From Actinobacteria bacterium OK074 (GTDB taxonomy: Bacteria > Actinomycetota > Actinomycetes > Streptomycetales > Streptomycetaceae): a stretch of 64,000 nt of DNA. The position numbers were made by a program, and so were the translations under genes. Shown here piece after piece: positions 1 to 8,100 of the stretch. The first letter of the stretch is position 1. Every line of letters starts with the position of its first letter. The notes below the pieces were generated by a model. The model worked only from the letters and a program-made list of their open reading frames with translations, was not told the origin of the DNA and did not search any database. The stretch lies in contig LJCV01000188.1 in NCBI GenBank assembly GCA_001298575.1, positions 1-64,000 on the forward strand, in the 5' to 3' direction.

Positions 1-26
1 GGGCCGGGAACGCCCCTCCCCTGATC

Positions 27-46
27 AGGGGCGGGGGGAACTGCGC
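27..46 (+). repeat. Dispersed 20-bp intergenic element, copy A
   Basis: AGGGGCGGGGGGAACTGCGC differs by one base from the copy at 55489-55508 and by three from the inverted copy at 22694-22713. All three are intergenic. The family is inferred from this window alone. Confidence 0.6.
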
Positions 47-56
47 ATCGGGGGGT

Positions 57-101
57 CTGGGGGCGGAGCCCCCAGAAGCGGGTCGAAGGGGCGCAGCCCC
101 T
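57..101. terminator. Two tandem GC hairpins
   Basis: CTGGGGGC at 57-64 pairs with GCCCCCAG at 68-75 across a 3-nt loop. AGGGGC at 87-92 pairs with GCCCCT at 96-101, also across 3 nt. Neither has a U-tract, as is usual in Streptomyces. They lie about 150 nt past the pssA stop and may end that transcript. Confidence 0.5.
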
Positions 102-252
102 GGTGGACGGGAAGGGTAGGGGCGGCGGGGGCGAAACCCCTCAACGCCCACCCCCACACACCCCCACCCACCAACACCCCCACCCCCCAACAACCAGGGC
201 CCCGAACCAACCGGTCCAGGGCCCCACACCACAACCACAACCACCCCAACCC

Positions 253-1104
253 TTACGGCAACTGCGCCGCCCGAGCCTCCCGCCGGTTGTCACGGAAGTT
301 GTTCACCCGCCGAGCAGTGGCGAACAACGGAATCACCGCACCGGTCACCAATTGCAGCGCACACCCCGTCTGCAACAACAACTGCCCACCCGGCGCATCG
401 AACGCCCACGCCGCCAGCAACGCCATGCTCGTCACGATCCACGACAGCATCGCCACCGCCAGCCGCCCCCGCGGCTTCGGGTACTCGACCCGGCTGACCA
501 TCAGCCACGCCGTACCCAGAATCGCCAGCAGCGTCGCCACGAACGGCAGCTCCAGCAGCACGATCGACACGACGGTCAGCGCACCGAACGGCGACGGCAT
601 GCCCTGGAACATCCCACTGCGCACCGTCACGCACGAGAACCGCGCCAGCCGCAGCACCACGGCCAGGAGCACCACGATCGCCCCGACCGCCGCCACTCTC
701 TGGTGCGCGTCGTCCGCGACCATGCCGTAGACGAGCACGAAGTACGCCGGCGCGAGGCCGAAGCTGATCAGGTCGGACAGGTTGTCCAGTTCCGCGCCCA
801 TGGGGGAGGAGCGCAGCTTGCGCGCGACGAGGCCGTCGAACAGGTCGAAGACCGCGGCGCAGAGCATCAGGATGACGGCCGTGGCCGCGCTGTGCCGGGC
901 CATGCCCGACTCCTGGCTGCCGGTGAGGTGCGGGATGAGGATGCCCGTGGTGGTGAAGTACACCGCCATGAACCCGCACGTGGCGTTGCCCAGGGTGAGG
1001 GTGTCCGCTATTGAGAGGCGGAGGGAGAGCGGCATCTCCTCCTCGTCGTCCTCGTCCGCCTGCGGAACCCAGCCGGTCTGTGTGTCCGGATCAATCACGG
1101 TCAA
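253..1104 (-). CDS. pssA: CDP-diacylglycerol--serine O-phosphatidyltransferase
   Basis: This integral membrane enzyme condenses CDP-diacylglycerol with L-serine to give phosphatidylserine. The 283-aa protein has the CDP-alcohol phosphatidyltransferase signature DG-x2-AR-x8-G-x3-D-x3-D (from DGLVAR to NLSD, about residues 89-110), followed by several hydrophobic helices. The N-terminal 23 residues are acidic and probably cytoplasmic. The start is TTG at 1104, with GGGGTGA six nt upstream; GTG at 1098 is an alternative. It overlaps the 3' end of psd by 14 bp, so the two are translationally coupled and phosphatidylserine passes directly to the decarboxylase step. Confidence 0.92.
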   Translation of the reverse strand: MTVIDPDTQTGWVPQADEDDEEEMPLSLRLSIADTLTLGNATCGFMAVYFTTTGILIPHLTGSQESGMARHSAATAVILMLCAAVFDLFDGLVARKLRSSPMGAELDNLSDLISFGLAPAYFVLVYGMVADDAHQRVAAVGAIVVLLAVVLRLARFSCVTVRSGMFQGMPSPFGALTVVSIVLLELPFVATLLAILGTAWLMVSRVEYPKPRGRLAVAMLSWIVTSMALLAAWAFDAPGGQLLLQTGCALQLVTGAVIPLFATARRVNNFRDNRREARAAQLP

Positions 1105-1747
1105 TGCGAGTCACCCCAGCCACGGTCTTCTGACCGACCTCGACCGCGACCTCGACACCCTCCGGGAGGTAGATGTCGACCCGCGAACCGAAACGGATGA
1201 GCCCGATACGGTCGCCCTGCTCGACCTTCGTGCCCTGCGGCACGTACGGCACGATGCGGCGTGCGACCGCACCGGCGATCTGGATCATTTCGATGTCGCC
1301 GAGTTCGGTGTCGAAATGCCAGACTACGCGCTCGTTGTTCTCGCTCTCCTTGTTGAAAGCCGGAACAAACCCGCCGGGAATGTGCTCGACGGACGTCACC
1401 GTGCCGGACAGCGGCGCGCGGTTGACGTGTACGTTGAGCGGGCTCATGAAGATGGCGACCCGGGTGCGGCCGTCCTTCCACGGCATGATGCTCTGCACCA
1501 CGCCGTCGGCGGGCGAGATGACCCGGCCCGCGGTGATCTCCCGCTCGGGGTCGCGGAAGAACCACAGCATGCCGGCCGCGAGAGCGGTGGCCGGTACGGC
1601 GACGGCGCGCGCGGCGCCGGAGCGGCGGGCACGGGCCAGGCTCAGTGCCGCGGTGGCAACGGTCGGGAGAAGCCACGGCGATGCTCCGCGCGCGAGGCGT
1701 ACGCCGACCAGGCTGTCGCGTGGTGCAGAGGTTTGGCTGTGGGGCAT
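1091..1747 (-). CDS. psd: Phosphatidylserine decarboxylase proenzyme
   Basis: It converts phosphatidylserine to phosphatidylethanolamine at the membrane using a pyruvoyl group made by self-cleavage. The protein is 218 aa, the short single-domain form of the family. The motif RFGSRVDIYLP near the C-terminus holds the Gly-Ser pair where cleavage is expected, so the small alpha chain would be roughly the last 35 residues. An N-terminal hydrophobic stretch (about 20-50) could anchor it. It is the first gene of the psd-pssA pair; the ATG at 1747 has a GAAGG motif upstream. A 239-bp gap with a long inverted repeat separates it from the acyl-CoA dehydrogenase gene, so it probably has its own promoter. 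Confidence 0.92.
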   Translation of the reverse strand: MPHSQTSAPRDSLVGVRLARGASPWLLPTVATAALSLARARRSGAARAVAVPATALAAGMLWFFRDPEREITAGRVISPADGVVQSIMPWKDGRTRVAIFMSPLNVHVNRAPLSGTVTSVEHIPGGFVPAFNKESENNERVVWHFDTELGDIEMIQIAGAVARRIVPYVPQGTKVEQGDRIGLIRFGSRVDIYLPEGVEVAVEVGQKTVAGVTRIDRD

Positions 1748-1876
1748 GGATGACCTTCGTAGCGGATGATGCCGCGCTATTTACAGGGGACGGCGGCTTT
1801 CCGGCGATCGTAGCGGTTTGAAGCCACAACTGGGTAAGCCAGGAAGCCGAGTCGGCGGTCGGAGGGTGTTGACGGG

Positions 1877-1925
1877 GTGTGATCTTCTTCTCGCGGAATC
1901 CTCGGAAACCTCCCGAAGATCACAC
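1877..1925. promoter_or_regulatory. 11-bp perfect inverted repeat upstream of psd
   Basis: GTGTGATCTTC (1877-1887) and GAAGATCACAC (1915-1925) are exact inverted copies separated by 27 nt. They lie 130-178 nt upstream of psd and within 110 nt of the acyl-CoA dehydrogenase stop. They could form a transcript-end hairpin or be two half-sites for a repressor; the sequence does not decide. Confidence 0.5.
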
Positions 1926-1986
1926 GAAGGTAACGCAGTGAAAACACCCCGAAACGGTACATCCTGCTCCAAGGTCAACGCGGACG

Positions 1987-3192
1987 CTATCCCTGGAACC
2001 GGTACTCCTCCAGCAGTCGCCGTCCGATGATCATTTTCTGGATTTCGGCCGTTCCTTCACCGATCAGCAGCATCGGTGCCTCGCGGTAGAGGCGCTCGAT
2101 CTCGTACTCCTTGGAGAAGCCGTAGCCGCCGTGGATCCGGAAGGCGTCCTCCACGACCTCCTTGCAGTACTCGGAGGCGAGGTACTTCGCCATCCCCGCT
2201 TCGAGGTCGTTTCGTTCCCCTGAATCCTTTTTGCGAGCCGCGTTCACCATCATCGCATGGGCCGCCTCGACCTTGGTGGCCATCTCCGCGAGCTTGAACT
2301 GGATGCCCTGGTGCTGGGCGATCGGCTTGCCGAAGGTGTGCCGCTGCTGGGCGTAGGAGACCCCCAGCTCGAAGGCGCGCTGGGCGACCCCGCAGCCACG
2401 CGCCGCCACGTTCACGCGGCCGACCTCCACGCCGTCCATCATTTGGTAAAACCCTCGGCCGCTGCCCCCGCCGAGGACCCGGTCGGCCGGAATGCGCAGT
2501 CCGTCCATGATCAACTCGGTGGTGTCGACGCCCTTGTAGCCCATCTTGTCGATCTTCCCGGGGATGGTGAGGCCGGGCCGGACCTCCCCGAAACCGGGCT
2601 CCTTCTCGACCAGGAAGGTCGTCATCGACTTGTGGGGCGCGGTCCCCTCGGGGTGCCCCTCGTCGGTCCGCACGAGGACGGCGACCAGGTTCGACGTGCC
2701 GCCGTTGGTCAGCCACATCTTCTGCCCGGTGAGGACGTACTCGTCGCCGTCCCGGACCGCCTTCGAGGTGATCGCGGACACGTCCGAGCCCAGCGCCGGC
2801 TCCGACATCGAGAACGCGCCCCGGACGTCCCCGAGCGCCATCCGCGGCAGGAAGTACTCCCGCTGCTCCTGTGTGCCGTGCTGCTTGAGCATGTACGCCA
2901 CGATGAAGTGGGTGTTGATGATGCCGGACACCGACATCCAGCCCCGCGCGATCTCCTCCACGCACAGGGCGTACGTCAGCAGCGACTCGCCCAGCCCCCC
3001 GTACTCCTCGGGGATCATCAGGCCGAACAGGCCCAACTCCTTGAGCCCGTCGACGATCTGCTGCGGGTACTCGTCGCGGTGCTCCAGCGCGGTCGCGACC
3101 GGGATGATCTCCTTGTCCACGAAGTCCCGCACGGTGGACACGATTTCCTGCTGGACGTCCGTGAGGCCGTGGGTCTGGGCGAGTCGGCTCAT
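1987..3192 (-). CDS. Acyl-CoA dehydrogenase, probably methylsuccinyl-CoA dehydrogenase
   Basis: This 401-aa FAD flavoenzyme has the usual acyl-CoA dehydrogenase architecture: an N-terminal helical domain, a middle beta domain with SEPALGSD and KMWLTNGG (about 140-170), and a C-terminal helical domain. LIGEGTAEIQ near residue 380 holds the glutamate expected as catalytic base. It is the last gene of the ccr-meaA operon; its Shine-Dalgarno AGGAG sits in the last codons of the MaoC gene. In the ethylmalonyl-CoA pathway the step between mutase and hydratase is oxidation of (2S)-methylsuccinyl-CoA to mesaconyl-CoA, which fits this position. The substrate is inferred from context. The Rhodobacter enzyme is longer, as I recall, so this would be the compact actinobacterial form. 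Confidence 0.88.
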   Translation of the reverse strand: MSRLAQTHGLTDVQQEIVSTVRDFVDKEIIPVATALEHRDEYPQQIVDGLKELGLFGLMIPEEYGGLGESLLTYALCVEEIARGWMSVSGIINTHFIVAYMLKQHGTQEQREYFLPRMALGDVRGAFSMSEPALGSDVSAITSKAVRDGDEYVLTGQKMWLTNGGTSNLVAVLVRTDEGHPEGTAPHKSMTTFLVEKEPGFGEVRPGLTIPGKIDKMGYKGVDTTELIMDGLRIPADRVLGGGSGRGFYQMMDGVEVGRVNVAARGCGVAQRAFELGVSYAQQRHTFGKPIAQHQGIQFKLAEMATKVEAAHAMMVNAARKKDSGERNDLEAGMAKYLASEYCKEVVEDAFRIHGGYGFSKEYEIERLYREAPMLLIGEGTAEIQKMIIGRRLLEEYRFQG

Positions 3193-3705
3193 CTACTTCT
3201 CCTGCACCTTCGGCTCCGGGCGGCCCGGCTGCTCCCCGCCGCGCTCCTTGATGTACGTCTCGGTCGGCACCATGACCTTGCGGCGGAAGACGCACACCAG
3301 CGTCCCGTCCTGCTTGTAGCCCTTGGTCTCGACGTGGACGATGCCGCGGTCGTTCTTCGACCTCGACGGGGTCTTGTCCAGGACGGTCGTCTCGCCGTAG
3401 ATCGTGTCGCCGTGGAAGGTCGGCGCCACGTGCTTGAGCGACTCGATCTCCAGGTTGGCGATCGCCTTGCCGGAGACGTCCGGGACGGACATGCCCAGCA
3501 GCAGCGAGTAGACGTAGTTCCCGACCACCACGTTCTTGCCGAAGTCCGTCGTGTTCTCGGCGTAGTTGGCGTCCAGGTGCAGCGGGTGGTGGTTCATGGT
3601 CAGCAGACAGAAGAGGTGGTCGTCGTACTCCGTGACCGTCTTTCCGGGCCAGTGCTTGTACACCGCCCCGACCTCGAACTCCTCGTAGGTACGCCCGAAC
3701 TGCAT
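3193..3705 (-). CDS. MaoC-family dehydratase, probable mesaconyl-CoA hydratase
   Basis: A 170-aa single hot-dog-fold protein of the MaoC/enoyl-CoA hydratase-2 type. The start, MQFGRTYEEFEVGAVYKHWP, is typical of the family, and the segment with NHHPLHLD (about residues 38-45) matches the conserved histidine/aspartate region. By context it would hydrate mesaconyl-CoA to beta-methylmalyl-CoA, feeding the lyase encoded upstream. Its stop abuts the dehydrogenase start, and 4 nt separate its start from the lyase stop. CGGAGG precedes the ATG. The family call is firm; the substrate follows from the operon. Confidence 0.88.
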   Translation of the reverse strand: MQFGRTYEEFEVGAVYKHWPGKTVTEYDDHLFCLLTMNHHPLHLDANYAENTTDFGKNVVVGNYVYSLLLGMSVPDVSGKAIANLEIESLKHVAPTFHGDTIYGETTVLDKTPSRSKNDRGIVHVETKGYKQDGTLVCVFRRKVMVPTETYIKERGGEQPGRPEPKVQEK

Positions 3706-3709
3706 GTCC

Positions 3710-4684
3710 TTACGCCTCCGGAATCTCGAACTTGGTGGTGCGCCGCATCCCGGCGGCCCGCCCCTTGCCCGCGATGACCAGGGCCATCTTGCGGCTCGCC
3801 TCGTCGATCATCTCGTCGCCGAGCATCGCGGAACCCTTCTTGCCGCCCGCCTCGGACGTGCACCACTCGTACGCGTCCAGGATCAGTTCGGCGTGGTCGT
3901 AGTCCTCCTGGGCGGGTGAGAAGACCTCGTTGGCGGCGTCGACCTGGCCCGGGTGCAGCACCCACTTGCCGTCGAAGCCGAGCGCGGCGGCCCGGCCGGC
4001 GACCTCGCGGAAGCCGTCGACGTTGCGGATCTGGAGGTAGGGGCCGTCGATCGCCTGGAGGTCGTTGGCGCGCGCGGCCATGAGGATCTTCATGAGGATG
4101 TAGTGATAGGCGTCCGCCGGGTAGCCGGGCGGCTGCTCGCCCACGACGAGCGACTTCATGTTGATCGACGCCATGAAGTCGGCCGGGCCGAAGATGATCG
4201 TCTCGATACGTTGAGAGGCTTGAGCGATCGCATTGACGTTGTTGAGGCCCTGTGCGTTCTCGATCTGCGCCTCAATGCCGATCCGGCCGACCTCGAAGCC
4301 CATCGTCTTCTCGATCTGCGTCAACAGCAGATCGAGCGCGACGACCTGCTGGGCGTCCTGCACCTTGGGCAGCATGATGCAGTCGAGGTTGGGACCCGCG
4401 CCCTCGACCACGGTCACGACATCGCGGTACGTCCACTCCGTCGTCCAGTCGTTGACGCGCACCACCCTCGTCTTGCCCGTCCAGTCGCCCTCGTTGAGGA
4501 ACTTGACGATGGTGTGCCGCGCCTCCGGCTTGGCGAGCGGCGCGCAGGCGTCCTCCAGGTCCAGGAAGACCTGGTCGGCCGGCAGGCCCTGGGCCTTCTC
4601 CAGGAACCGCGGGTTGCTGCCGGGCACCGCCAGGCAGGAACGGCGGGGACGCAGCCGGTTGACCTGGGCAGCGGGGCTGGTCAT
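3710..4684 (-). CDS. CitE-type CoA-ester lyase (malyl-CoA/beta-methylmalyl-CoA lyase)
   Basis: A 324-aa TIM-barrel protein of the HpcH/HpaI-CitE family. It opens with RRSCLAVPGSNPRFLEKA and continues with VFLDLEDACAPLAK, whose acidic residues bind Mg2+; IGIEAQIENAQGL supplies another conserved glutamate. In the ethylmalonyl-CoA pathway this enzyme cleaves beta-methylmalyl-CoA to glyoxylate and propionyl-CoA, and may also act on malyl-CoA. The ATGA overlap with the meaA stop (4 bp) couples it to the mutase. Placement right after ccr and meaA supports this role over citrate lyase. Confidence 0.9.
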   Translation of the reverse strand: MTSPAAQVNRLRPRRSCLAVPGSNPRFLEKAQGLPADQVFLDLEDACAPLAKPEARHTIVKFLNEGDWTGKTRVVRVNDWTTEWTYRDVVTVVEGAGPNLDCIMLPKVQDAQQVVALDLLLTQIEKTMGFEVGRIGIEAQIENAQGLNNVNAIAQASQRIETIIFGPADFMASINMKSLVVGEQPPGYPADAYHYILMKILMAARANDLQAIDGPYLQIRNVDGFREVAGRAAALGFDGKWVLHPGQVDAANEVFSPAQEDYDHAELILDAYEWCTSEAGGKKGSAMLGDEMIDEASRKMALVIAGKGRAAGMRRTTKFEIPEA

Positions 4685-6753
4685 GCGGGGACCTCCAGGG
4701 GGTCGAGCTGGTTCGCTGTGCGGATCTCGTCGACGATACGGCCGATGATCCCGGTGATGTCGAAGTCCTTCGGGGTGAACACCGCGGCCACACCGGCGGC
4801 CCGCAGCACCTCGGCGTCGCCGCCGGGGATGATCCCGCCCACGACCACCGGCACCTCGATCGCGCCCGCCTCGCGCAGCCGCGTCAGCACGTCCGGCACG
4901 AGCCGGGCGTGCGAGCCGGAGAGCACGGACAGGCCGACCGCGTGCACGTCCTCGGCGACGGCCGCGTCCACGATCTCCTCGGGCGTCAGCCGGATGCCCT
5001 GGTACACCACCTCGAAGCCGGCGTCACGCGCGCGCACGGCGATCTGCTCGGCACCGTTGGAGTGCCCGTCCAGGCCCGGCTTGCCGACCAGGAAACGCAG
5101 CTTGCCGACGCCCAGGTCGCGGGCGGTCCGCTCGACCTTGTGGCGCACCGCGGCCAGCGCGGTGCCCTCCTCGGCCGACACCGCGACCGGCGCGGACGAC
5201 ACCCCGGTCGGCGCGCGGAACTCGCCGAACACCTCGCGCAGGGCCCCGGCCCACTCGCCGGTCGTCGCCCCGGCCCGCGCGCACTCCAGCGTGGCCTCCA
5301 TGAGGTTGTCCGTGCCCTTGGCGGCCTCCTTCAGCCGCTCCAGGGCCTTGCACGGCCGCGGATGGTTGAACGGCGGCTGGTAGCGGCTGTCCCGCCAGTC
5401 CTTCAGCCCGCGCAGGACCCGGTCCTCGACCGCCGGGTCGACGGTCTGGATCGCGGTGTCCAGGTCGGCCGTGAGCGGGTTCGGCTCGGTCGTCTTGAAC
5501 GCGTTGACGCCCACGATCAACTCTTGACCCGACTCAATACGGGCCCGCCGCTCCGCGTGCGAGGCCACGAGCTGCGCCTTGAGATAGCCCGACTCGACGG
5601 CCGCCATCGCGCCGCCCATCTCCTGGATCCGCTCGATCTCCGCCAGCGACTCCTCGACGAGTTGCCCGACCTTCGCCTCGATCACCTTCGAGCCCTCGAA
5701 GATGTCGTCGTACTCCAGCAGGTCGCTCTCGTGCGCCAGCACCTGCTGGATGCGCAGCGACCACTGCTGGTCCCAGGGCCGGGGCAGCCCCAACGCCTCG
5801 TTCCAGGCGGGCAGTTGCACGGCACGCGCGCGTGCGTCCTTGGACAGCGTCACCGCCAGCATCTCCAGCACGATCCGCTGGACGTTGTTCTCCGGCTGCG
5901 CCTCGGTCAGTCCGAGGGAGTTGACCTGGACGCCGTAGCGGAAACGCCGCTGCTTGGGGTCCTCGATGCCGTAGCGCTCGCGTGTGATGCGGTCCCAGAT
6001 GTGCGAGAAGGCGCGCATCTTGCACATCTCCTCGACGAACCGGACGCCCGCGTTGACGAAGAACGACATCCGGGCGACGACCTCGCCCCTGCGCTCCTCG
6101 GGGATCTGGCCGGAGGCGAACACCGCGTCCAGGACGGCGATCGCCGTCGACATGGCGTACGCGATCTCCTGGACGGGCGTCGCGCCCGCCTCCTGGAGGT
6201 GGTAACTGCATATGTTGATCGGGTTCCACTTGTGCAGATGAGTCACCGTGTACGTGATCAGGTCCGTGGTCAGCCGCAGGCTGGGGCCCGGCGGGAACAC
6301 GTGCGTGCCCCGCGACAGGTACTCCTTGACGATGTCGTTCTGTGTGGTCCCCTGGAGCCGGGTGAGGTCCGCGCCCTGCTCCTCCGCGACGACCTGGTAG
6401 AGCGCCAGCAGCCACATCGCGGTGGCGTTGATCGTCATCGAGGTGTTCATCTGCTCCAGGGGGATGTCCTGGAAGAGCCGGCGCATGTCGCCCAGATGCG
6501 CGACCGGCACGCCGACCCGGCCGACCTCACCGCGCGCGAGGACGTGGTCGGAGTCGTAGCCGGTCTGCGTCGGCAGGTCGAAGGCGACCGACAGGCCGGT
6601 CTGGCCCTTGGCGAGGTTGCGCCGGTACAACTCGTTGGACGCCTCGGCCGTGGAGTGGCCCGCGTAGGTGCGCATGAGCCACGGCCGGTCCTTCTCCGGG
6701 CGGGATCGCGGCGTCGACTCCCGCTTCCCGTCGGCGATCTGACGCTCACTCAT
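4681..6753 (-). CDS. meaA: Ethylmalonyl-CoA mutase (adenosylcobalamin-dependent)
   Basis: This single-subunit mutase of 690 aa converts (2R)-ethylmalonyl-CoA to (2S)-methylsuccinyl-CoA. The N-terminal two thirds is the methylmalonyl-CoA-mutase TIM barrel, recognisable by RPWLMRTYAGHSTAEASN and SVAFDLPTQTGYDSDH. The C-terminal part (about 550-690) is the cobalamin-binding domain: GLDGHSNGAEQ gives the D-x-H-x-x-G cobalt-ligand motif, followed by GLSVLSGSH and VVVGGIIP. It lies 9 nt after ccr and overlaps the lyase gene by 4 bp; GAGGGG precedes the ATG. Adjacency to ccr distinguishes it from methylmalonyl-CoA mutase. It is named meaA in Methylobacterium and Streptomyces. Confidence 0.93.
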   Translation of the reverse strand: MSERQIADGKRESTPRSRPEKDRPWLMRTYAGHSTAEASNELYRRNLAKGQTGLSVAFDLPTQTGYDSDHVLARGEVGRVGVPVAHLGDMRRLFQDIPLEQMNTSMTINATAMWLLALYQVVAEEQGADLTRLQGTTQNDIVKEYLSRGTHVFPPGPSLRLTTDLITYTVTHLHKWNPINICSYHLQEAGATPVQEIAYAMSTAIAVLDAVFASGQIPEERRGEVVARMSFFVNAGVRFVEEMCKMRAFSHIWDRITRERYGIEDPKQRRFRYGVQVNSLGLTEAQPENNVQRIVLEMLAVTLSKDARARAVQLPAWNEALGLPRPWDQQWSLRIQQVLAHESDLLEYDDIFEGSKVIEAKVGQLVEESLAEIERIQEMGGAMAAVESGYLKAQLVASHAERRARIESGQELIVGVNAFKTTEPNPLTADLDTAIQTVDPAVEDRVLRGLKDWRDSRYQPPFNHPRPCKALERLKEAAKGTDNLMEATLECARAGATTGEWAGALREVFGEFRAPTGVSSAPVAVSAEEGTALAAVRHKVERTARDLGVGKLRFLVGKPGLDGHSNGAEQIAVRARDAGFEVVYQGIRLTPEEIVDAAVAEDVHAVGLSVLSGSHARLVPDVLTRLREAGAIEVPVVVGGIIPGGDAEVLRAAGVAAVFTPKDFDITGIIGRIVDEIRTANQLDPLEVPA

Positions 6754-6762
6754 GGACGCCCC

Positions 6763-8100
6763 TCAGATGTTCCGGAAGCGGTTGATGGCGTCGACGTGCC
6801 GGGCGCGCAGCTCGTGGTCGCGCACGCCCAGGCCCTCCTCGGGCGCCAGGCACAGGACGCCGACCTTGCCCTGGTGGAGGTTGCGGTGGACGTCGTAGGC
6901 GGCCTGTCCGGTCTCCTCCAGCGGGTACACCCGCGACAGCGTCGGGTGGATCTTTCCCTTGGCGACGAGCCGGTTGGCCTCCCACGCCTCGCGGTAGTTG
7001 GCGAAGTGCGAGCCGACGATCTTCTTGAGGGACATCCACAGGTAGCGGTTGTCGTACTCGTGGTTGTACCCGGAGGTCGAGGCGCAGGTGACGATCGTGC
7101 CGCCCTTGCGCGTGACGTAGACGGAGGCGCCGAAGGTCTCGCGGCCGGGGTGCTCGAAGACGATGTCGACGTCCTCGCCGCCGGTGAGTTCGCGGATGCG
7201 CTTGCCGAACCGCTTCCACTCGCGCGGGTCCTGGTTGTGCTCGTCCTTCCAGAACGCGTAGCCCTCGGCGCTGCGGTCGATGATCGCCTCGGCGCCCATC
7301 GCGCGGCAGATGTCGGCCTTCTGGGGGCTGGAGACGACACAGATGGGGTTGGCGCCGCCCGCGAGCGCGAACTGCGTGGCGTACGAGCCGAGTCCGCCGC
7401 TCGCGCCCCAGATCAGCACGTTGTCGCCCTGCTTCATGCCGGCGCCGTTGCGCGAGACCAGCTGCCGGTAGGCGGTGGAGTTCACCAGCCCGGGGGCGGC
7501 GGCCTCCTCCCAGCTCAGGTGGTCCGGCTTGGGCATCAGCTGGTTGGACTTGACCAGCGCGATCTCCGCGAGACCGCCGAAGTTGGTCTCGAAGCCCCAG
7601 ATGCGCTGCTCGGGGTCGAGCATGGTGTCGTTGTGGCCGTCGCTCGACTCCAGCTCGACGGACAGGCAGTGCGCGACGACCTCGTCGCCCGGGTGCCAGG
7701 CGTTCACGCCGGGCCCGGTGCGCAGCACCACACCCGCCAGGTCGGAGCCGATGACGTGGTAGGGCAGGTCGTGGCGCTTGGCCAGGTCGGAGAGCTTGCC
7801 GTAGCGCTCCAGGAAGCCGAAGGTCGACAGCGGCTCGAAGATCGAGGTCCACACCGAGTTGTAGTTCACCGAGGAGGCCATCACGGCCACCAGGGCCTCA
7901 CCGGGGCCCAGTTCGGGCACCGGGACCTCGTCCAGGTGCAGCGACTTGCGCGGGTCCTTGTCACGGGTCGCCAGACCCGCGAACAGTTCCGTCTCGTCCT
8001 TGTGCACGGTGACCGCGCGGTACGAGCCGGGGAGCGGCAGAGCGGCGAAGTCGGCGGACGTGGCCGTCCCCGACTGGATCGCGTCCAGGATTTCCTTCAC
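6763..8100 (-). CDS. ccr: Crotonyl-CoA carboxylase/reductase
   Basis: An NADPH-dependent medium-chain dehydrogenase/reductase-fold enzyme of 445 aa that reductively carboxylates crotonyl-CoA to ethylmalonyl-CoA. It commits carbon to the ethylmalonyl-CoA pathway and also supplies extender units for polyketides. The nucleotide-binding Rossmann motif is VLIWGASGGLGSYATQFA (about 215-235). The N-terminal segment ALPLPGSYRAVTVHKDE and the EWKRFGKRIRELTGGEDVD region are typical of Ccr rather than ordinary quinone reductases. It is the first gene of the five-gene operon. The GTG start at 8100 has CGGAGG seven nt upstream. The gap upstream carries a predicted structured leader. Confidence 0.94.
   Translation of the reverse strand: MKEILDAIQSGTATSADFAALPLPGSYRAVTVHKDETELFAGLATRDKDPRKSLHLDEVPVPELGPGEALVAVMASSVNYNSVWTSIFEPLSTFGFLERYGKLSDLAKRHDLPYHVIGSDLAGVVLRTGPGVNAWHPGDEVVAHCLSVELESSDGHNDTMLDPEQRIWGFETNFGGLAEIALVKSNQLMPKPDHLSWEEAAAPGLVNSTAYRQLVSRNGAGMKQGDNVLIWGASGGLGSYATQFALAGGANPICVVSSPQKADICRAMGAEAIIDRSAEGYAFWKDEHNQDPREWKRFGKRIRELTGGEDVDIVFEHPGRETFGASVYVTRKGGTIVTCASTSGYNHEYDNRYLWMSLKKIVGSHFANYREAWEANRLVAKGKIHPTLSRVYPLEETGQAAYDVHRNLHQGKVGVLCLAPEEGLGVRDHELRARHVDAINRFRNI

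Larger units (their letters stand above)
1..252. other. Gene-free, hairpin-rich stretch downstream of pssA
   Basis: No coding region is supported here. It holds a short palindrome (CCCCTGATCAGGGG, 18-31), a 20-bp dispersed element, two strong hairpins and then a C/A-rich low-complexity tract at about 145-245. It separates pssA from whatever lies left of the window. Confidence 0.7.
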
